Shown one piece after another: positions 11,700 to 13,392 of a stretch of 13,392 bases of DNA; within the stretch, counting starts at the first letter, position 1, and every line of letters starts with the position of its first letter. Origin of the DNA: Spirochaetaceae bacterium. Lineage in GTDB: Bacteria > Spirochaetota > Spirochaetia > DSM-27196 > SKKC01. The position numbers and the translations under genes were made by a program. The stretch is taken from NCBI GenBank assembly GCA_003554375.1, contig PWGF01000523.1, positions 1 to 13,392 of the forward strand. Direction: 5' to 3'. Below the pieces are notes generated by a model. It was not told the DNA's origin and made no database searches. It saw nothing but the letters and a program-made list of their open reading frames with translations.

Positions 11700-13392
11700 A
11701 TGAGTGACTACCTGGACCCTGCGAACGAAGAGCTTCTCAAAGACTTCTTCTCGGAAGCCGAAGCTCAGGTGGATATCCTGGAGCAGAACCTCCTGGTGCT
11801 GGAGAACAATCCTGGCGATTCGGATGCGGTGGACGAGCTTTTCCGGGCCGCCCATACCCTCAAGGGCGCTGCAGGCACCGTGCAGATGGAGGAGATCGCC
11901 GAGTTCACCCACGTCATCGAGGATGCGCTGGACGTTGTTCGAGGTGGGAAGGCGCGGGTTACCGACTCATTGGTGGACATCGTGCTTGAGTGTGTTGACC
12001 AGCTCAAGGCGATGCTCCGGCGGCGCATGGAAGGGGAGAGTGTCCCTGAGGCCCCTTCCGACCTGGAGCAACGGCTTGCTGATGCTGTGGGGGCCCCTTC
12101 GATCCTCGGGGATCGTGCTGGGGCGGCGGAGCCGGGTCAGGGCACCGTACCAGGTGGCGCGCCGGACCAGGCGGGTGAGCGGGACGCTTCGGAGAGCAGG
12201 GCTTCCCCGGCGTCGGATTCCTCGGCGGGCACCGGAGGTGACGCCGCAGAGGTTCAAGCTCGGGATCGGGGAGAGTCGCCGGCTCGCCGTCAGACGGCAG
12301 GAGACGCTACCGCGGACGCAGCCGGCGGCGAGTTAAGCGAGTACGAGTGGCTGGAGCTCAAAGATGCTGTCGGACCGGGCGAGTCTCTGTATCGTCTTCG
12401 TATTCACTTCGATGAGAATAATCCGATGAACACAGTCGGGGGGATTCAAGCTTTTGCAGCGCTCAAGAAGCTCGGGCACGTGCTCCGAACCAATCCAACC
12501 TTCGATGAGCTCTATGCAGACGTCTTCCATCCGGTCGTGGACTACTACGTTTCGTCGGCGCAGCCCCGAGCGGAGTTGGAGCGCCAATGCACGATCCCCG
12601 ATGTGACACGCTCGGTCTCAATTGAGACGATGTGGGGCGCTTCGGAGACGGATGCGGTCGGCCAGGAGCTCGGATCGGGAGCGTTAGCCGAACGCGCCTC
12701 CGGGGCCGGACGCTCCGGCGCAGCGGGGGATACCTCCGGGGTGGCGGCGGAACGGGAGCCAAGGCCGGACCAGGCGCAAGGATTCGGCGCAACTGCGACG
12801 CCGGAGCACGCGGCTGCCCGCGATGGGAAAGAAGGCGCGCCGGGTGGCGGCAAGGCGGATGTCGGCGCCACCGGGGAGGAGTCATCCGGTTCTGGGGCGG
12901 AAGGTTCGGGAAGTGGCGCCCGGAGCGCGGAGCAGGCAGCTTCGGACATTCGGCGGCAAGCCGGGGCCAGCTCTATTCTCCGAGTTGATAGCCGGCGGAT
13001 CGATCAGCTACTGAATCTCGTCAGTGAAACGGTGATACTTAAGGCCGGATTCAATCAGATCGTTAACGAGCTCAATGATAATCTGAACGCACTACAGGAG
13101 TCGGAGAAGGCCCATCGGGAACAACTGAAGCAGCTGTTCGAGGCATTGCCGAAGTATCTGGAGGAGGTCCAACAGGGAGCTGGTATCAAGGATATCCGGC
13201 GCAGAATCGCGGACGAGTTTGGTGACGTATATGAGACATTCGAGACGGTCGAGAATGGGTTCAAAGGGACGATCGGCAAGTATCGCTCGATGAGCCAGAA
13301 CCTGGGACGGGTTGCCGGAGAGCTGCAGGAAGGGGTGATGCGCATCCGTATGGTCCCGATTTCGCAGATATTCTCCCGTTTCCCGCGGCTCG
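11700..13392 (+). CDS. cheA: Chemotaxis histidine kinase CheA, N-terminal 564 residues (3' end beyond window)
   Basis: The frame is open from ATG 11700 to the window end. CheA passes signals from chemoreceptors to CheY and CheB by autophosphorylation on a histidine in its P1 domain. P1 (residues about 1-110) is canonical: SDYLDPANEELLKDFFSEA and RAAHTLKGAAGTVQM, with H52 the phospho-acceptor. An Ala/Gly/Glu/Asp-rich linker (about 125-212) leads to a P2-like CheY-binding domain (about 213-310: SLYRLRIHFDENNPMNTVGG, AALKKLGHVL). A second low-complexity linker (about 311-423) precedes the P3 dimerisation domain, ILRVDSRRIDQLLNLVSETVI to GVMRIRMVPISQIFSRFPRL. P3 carries about 45-50 more residues than the enterobacterial form, in line with unusual spirochaete CheA proteins. 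The ATP-binding P4 and CheW-like P5 domains are outside the window. The identity is secure. Confidence 0.95.
   Translation, partial: MSDYLDPANEELLKDFFSEAEAQVDILEQNLLVLENNPGDSDAVDELFRAAHTLKGAAGTVQMEEIAEFTHVIEDALDVVRGGKARVTDSLVDIVLECVDQLKAMLRRRMEGESVPEAPSDLEQRLADAVGAPSILGDRAGAAEPGQGTVPGGAPDQAGERDASESRASPASDSSAGTGGDAAEVQARDRGESPARRQTAGDATADAAGGELSEYEWLELKDAVGPGESLYRLRIHFDENNPMNTVGGIQAFAALKKLGHVLRTNPTFDELYADVFHPVVDYYVSSAQPRAELERQCTIPDVTRSVSIETMWGASETDAVGQELGSGALAERASGAGRSGAAGDTSGVAAEREPRPDQAQGFGATATPEHAAARDGKEGAPGGGKADVGATGEESSGSGAEGSGSGARSAEQAASDIRRQAGASSILRVDSRRIDQLLNLVSETVILKAGFNQIVNELNDNLNALQESEKAHREQLKQLFEALPKYLEEVQQGAGIKDIRRRIADEFGDVYETFETVENGFKGTIGKYRSMSQNLGRVAGELQEGVMRIRMVPISQIFSRFPRL

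Noticed and set aside
11704..12336. 210-residue + strand frame in the cheA region
   Set aside because: It is the +1 shadow of cheA, rich in Arg/Ser/Trp. The cheA frame from 11700 carries the HPt, P2 and P3 motifs and stays open to the window edge.

Overview
The window (13.4 kb, GC-rich) looks like chromosomal DNA of a spirochaete, probably a free-living Spirochaeta-like lineage. The strongest pointers are a FlaA-type flagellar filament outer-layer (sheath) protein gene, found only in spirochaetes; the C-terminus of a radical-SAM protein matching the 'spiro-SPASM' type; and a CheA with an enlarged dimerisation domain. The genus cannot be fixed from the sequence alone.

Layout. (1) Positions 1-7696, all on the + strand, form one tightly packed run: the tail of a spiro-SPASM radical-SAM protein, a divergent GT-A-fold glycosyltransferase-like protein, an SpsF-type cytidylyltransferase, a fusion of a PseG/SpsG-like GT-B domain with a class I SAM methyltransferase, a carboxylate-amine-ligase-type ATP-grasp enzyme, an N-acetylmuramoyl-L-alanine amidase (Amidase_3) and a membrane-anchored GerMN protein. 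Three junctions are ATGA start/stop overlaps, so translation is probably coupled. (2) flaA (7844-8818) has its own near-consensus sigma-70 promoter. It is followed by a structured 3' region that ends in a clear intrinsic terminator at about 9018-9066. (3) A 220-bp convergent intergenic region carries an imperfect 45/41-bp direct repeat and several short hairpins. (4) Two - strand genes (10253-11371, then 9289-10161) encode exported, probably outer-membrane beta-barrel proteins of unrecognised family. (5) A 328-bp divergent region holds a perfect 15-bp direct repeat whose - strand contains two copies of GCCGATAA, the consensus -10 box of the motility sigma factor sigma-28. (6) cheA starts at 11700 and runs off the right edge.

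How it fits together. An SpsF cytidylyltransferase next to an SpsG/PseG-like protein is the combination seen in pathways that make CMP-activated acidic sugars (nonulosonic-acid type). Here it is joined to a glycosyltransferase-like protein, a methyltransferase, an ATP-grasp ligase and a spirochaete-restricted radical-SAM protein. The set lies directly upstream of an amidase/GerMN envelope pair, the flagellar sheath gene and cheA. The inferred role is synthesis of a modified glycan for the flagellar filament or cell envelope. The enzymes for the early sugar-building steps (such as a NeuB-like synthase) are not in the window, and neither substrate nor product is known.
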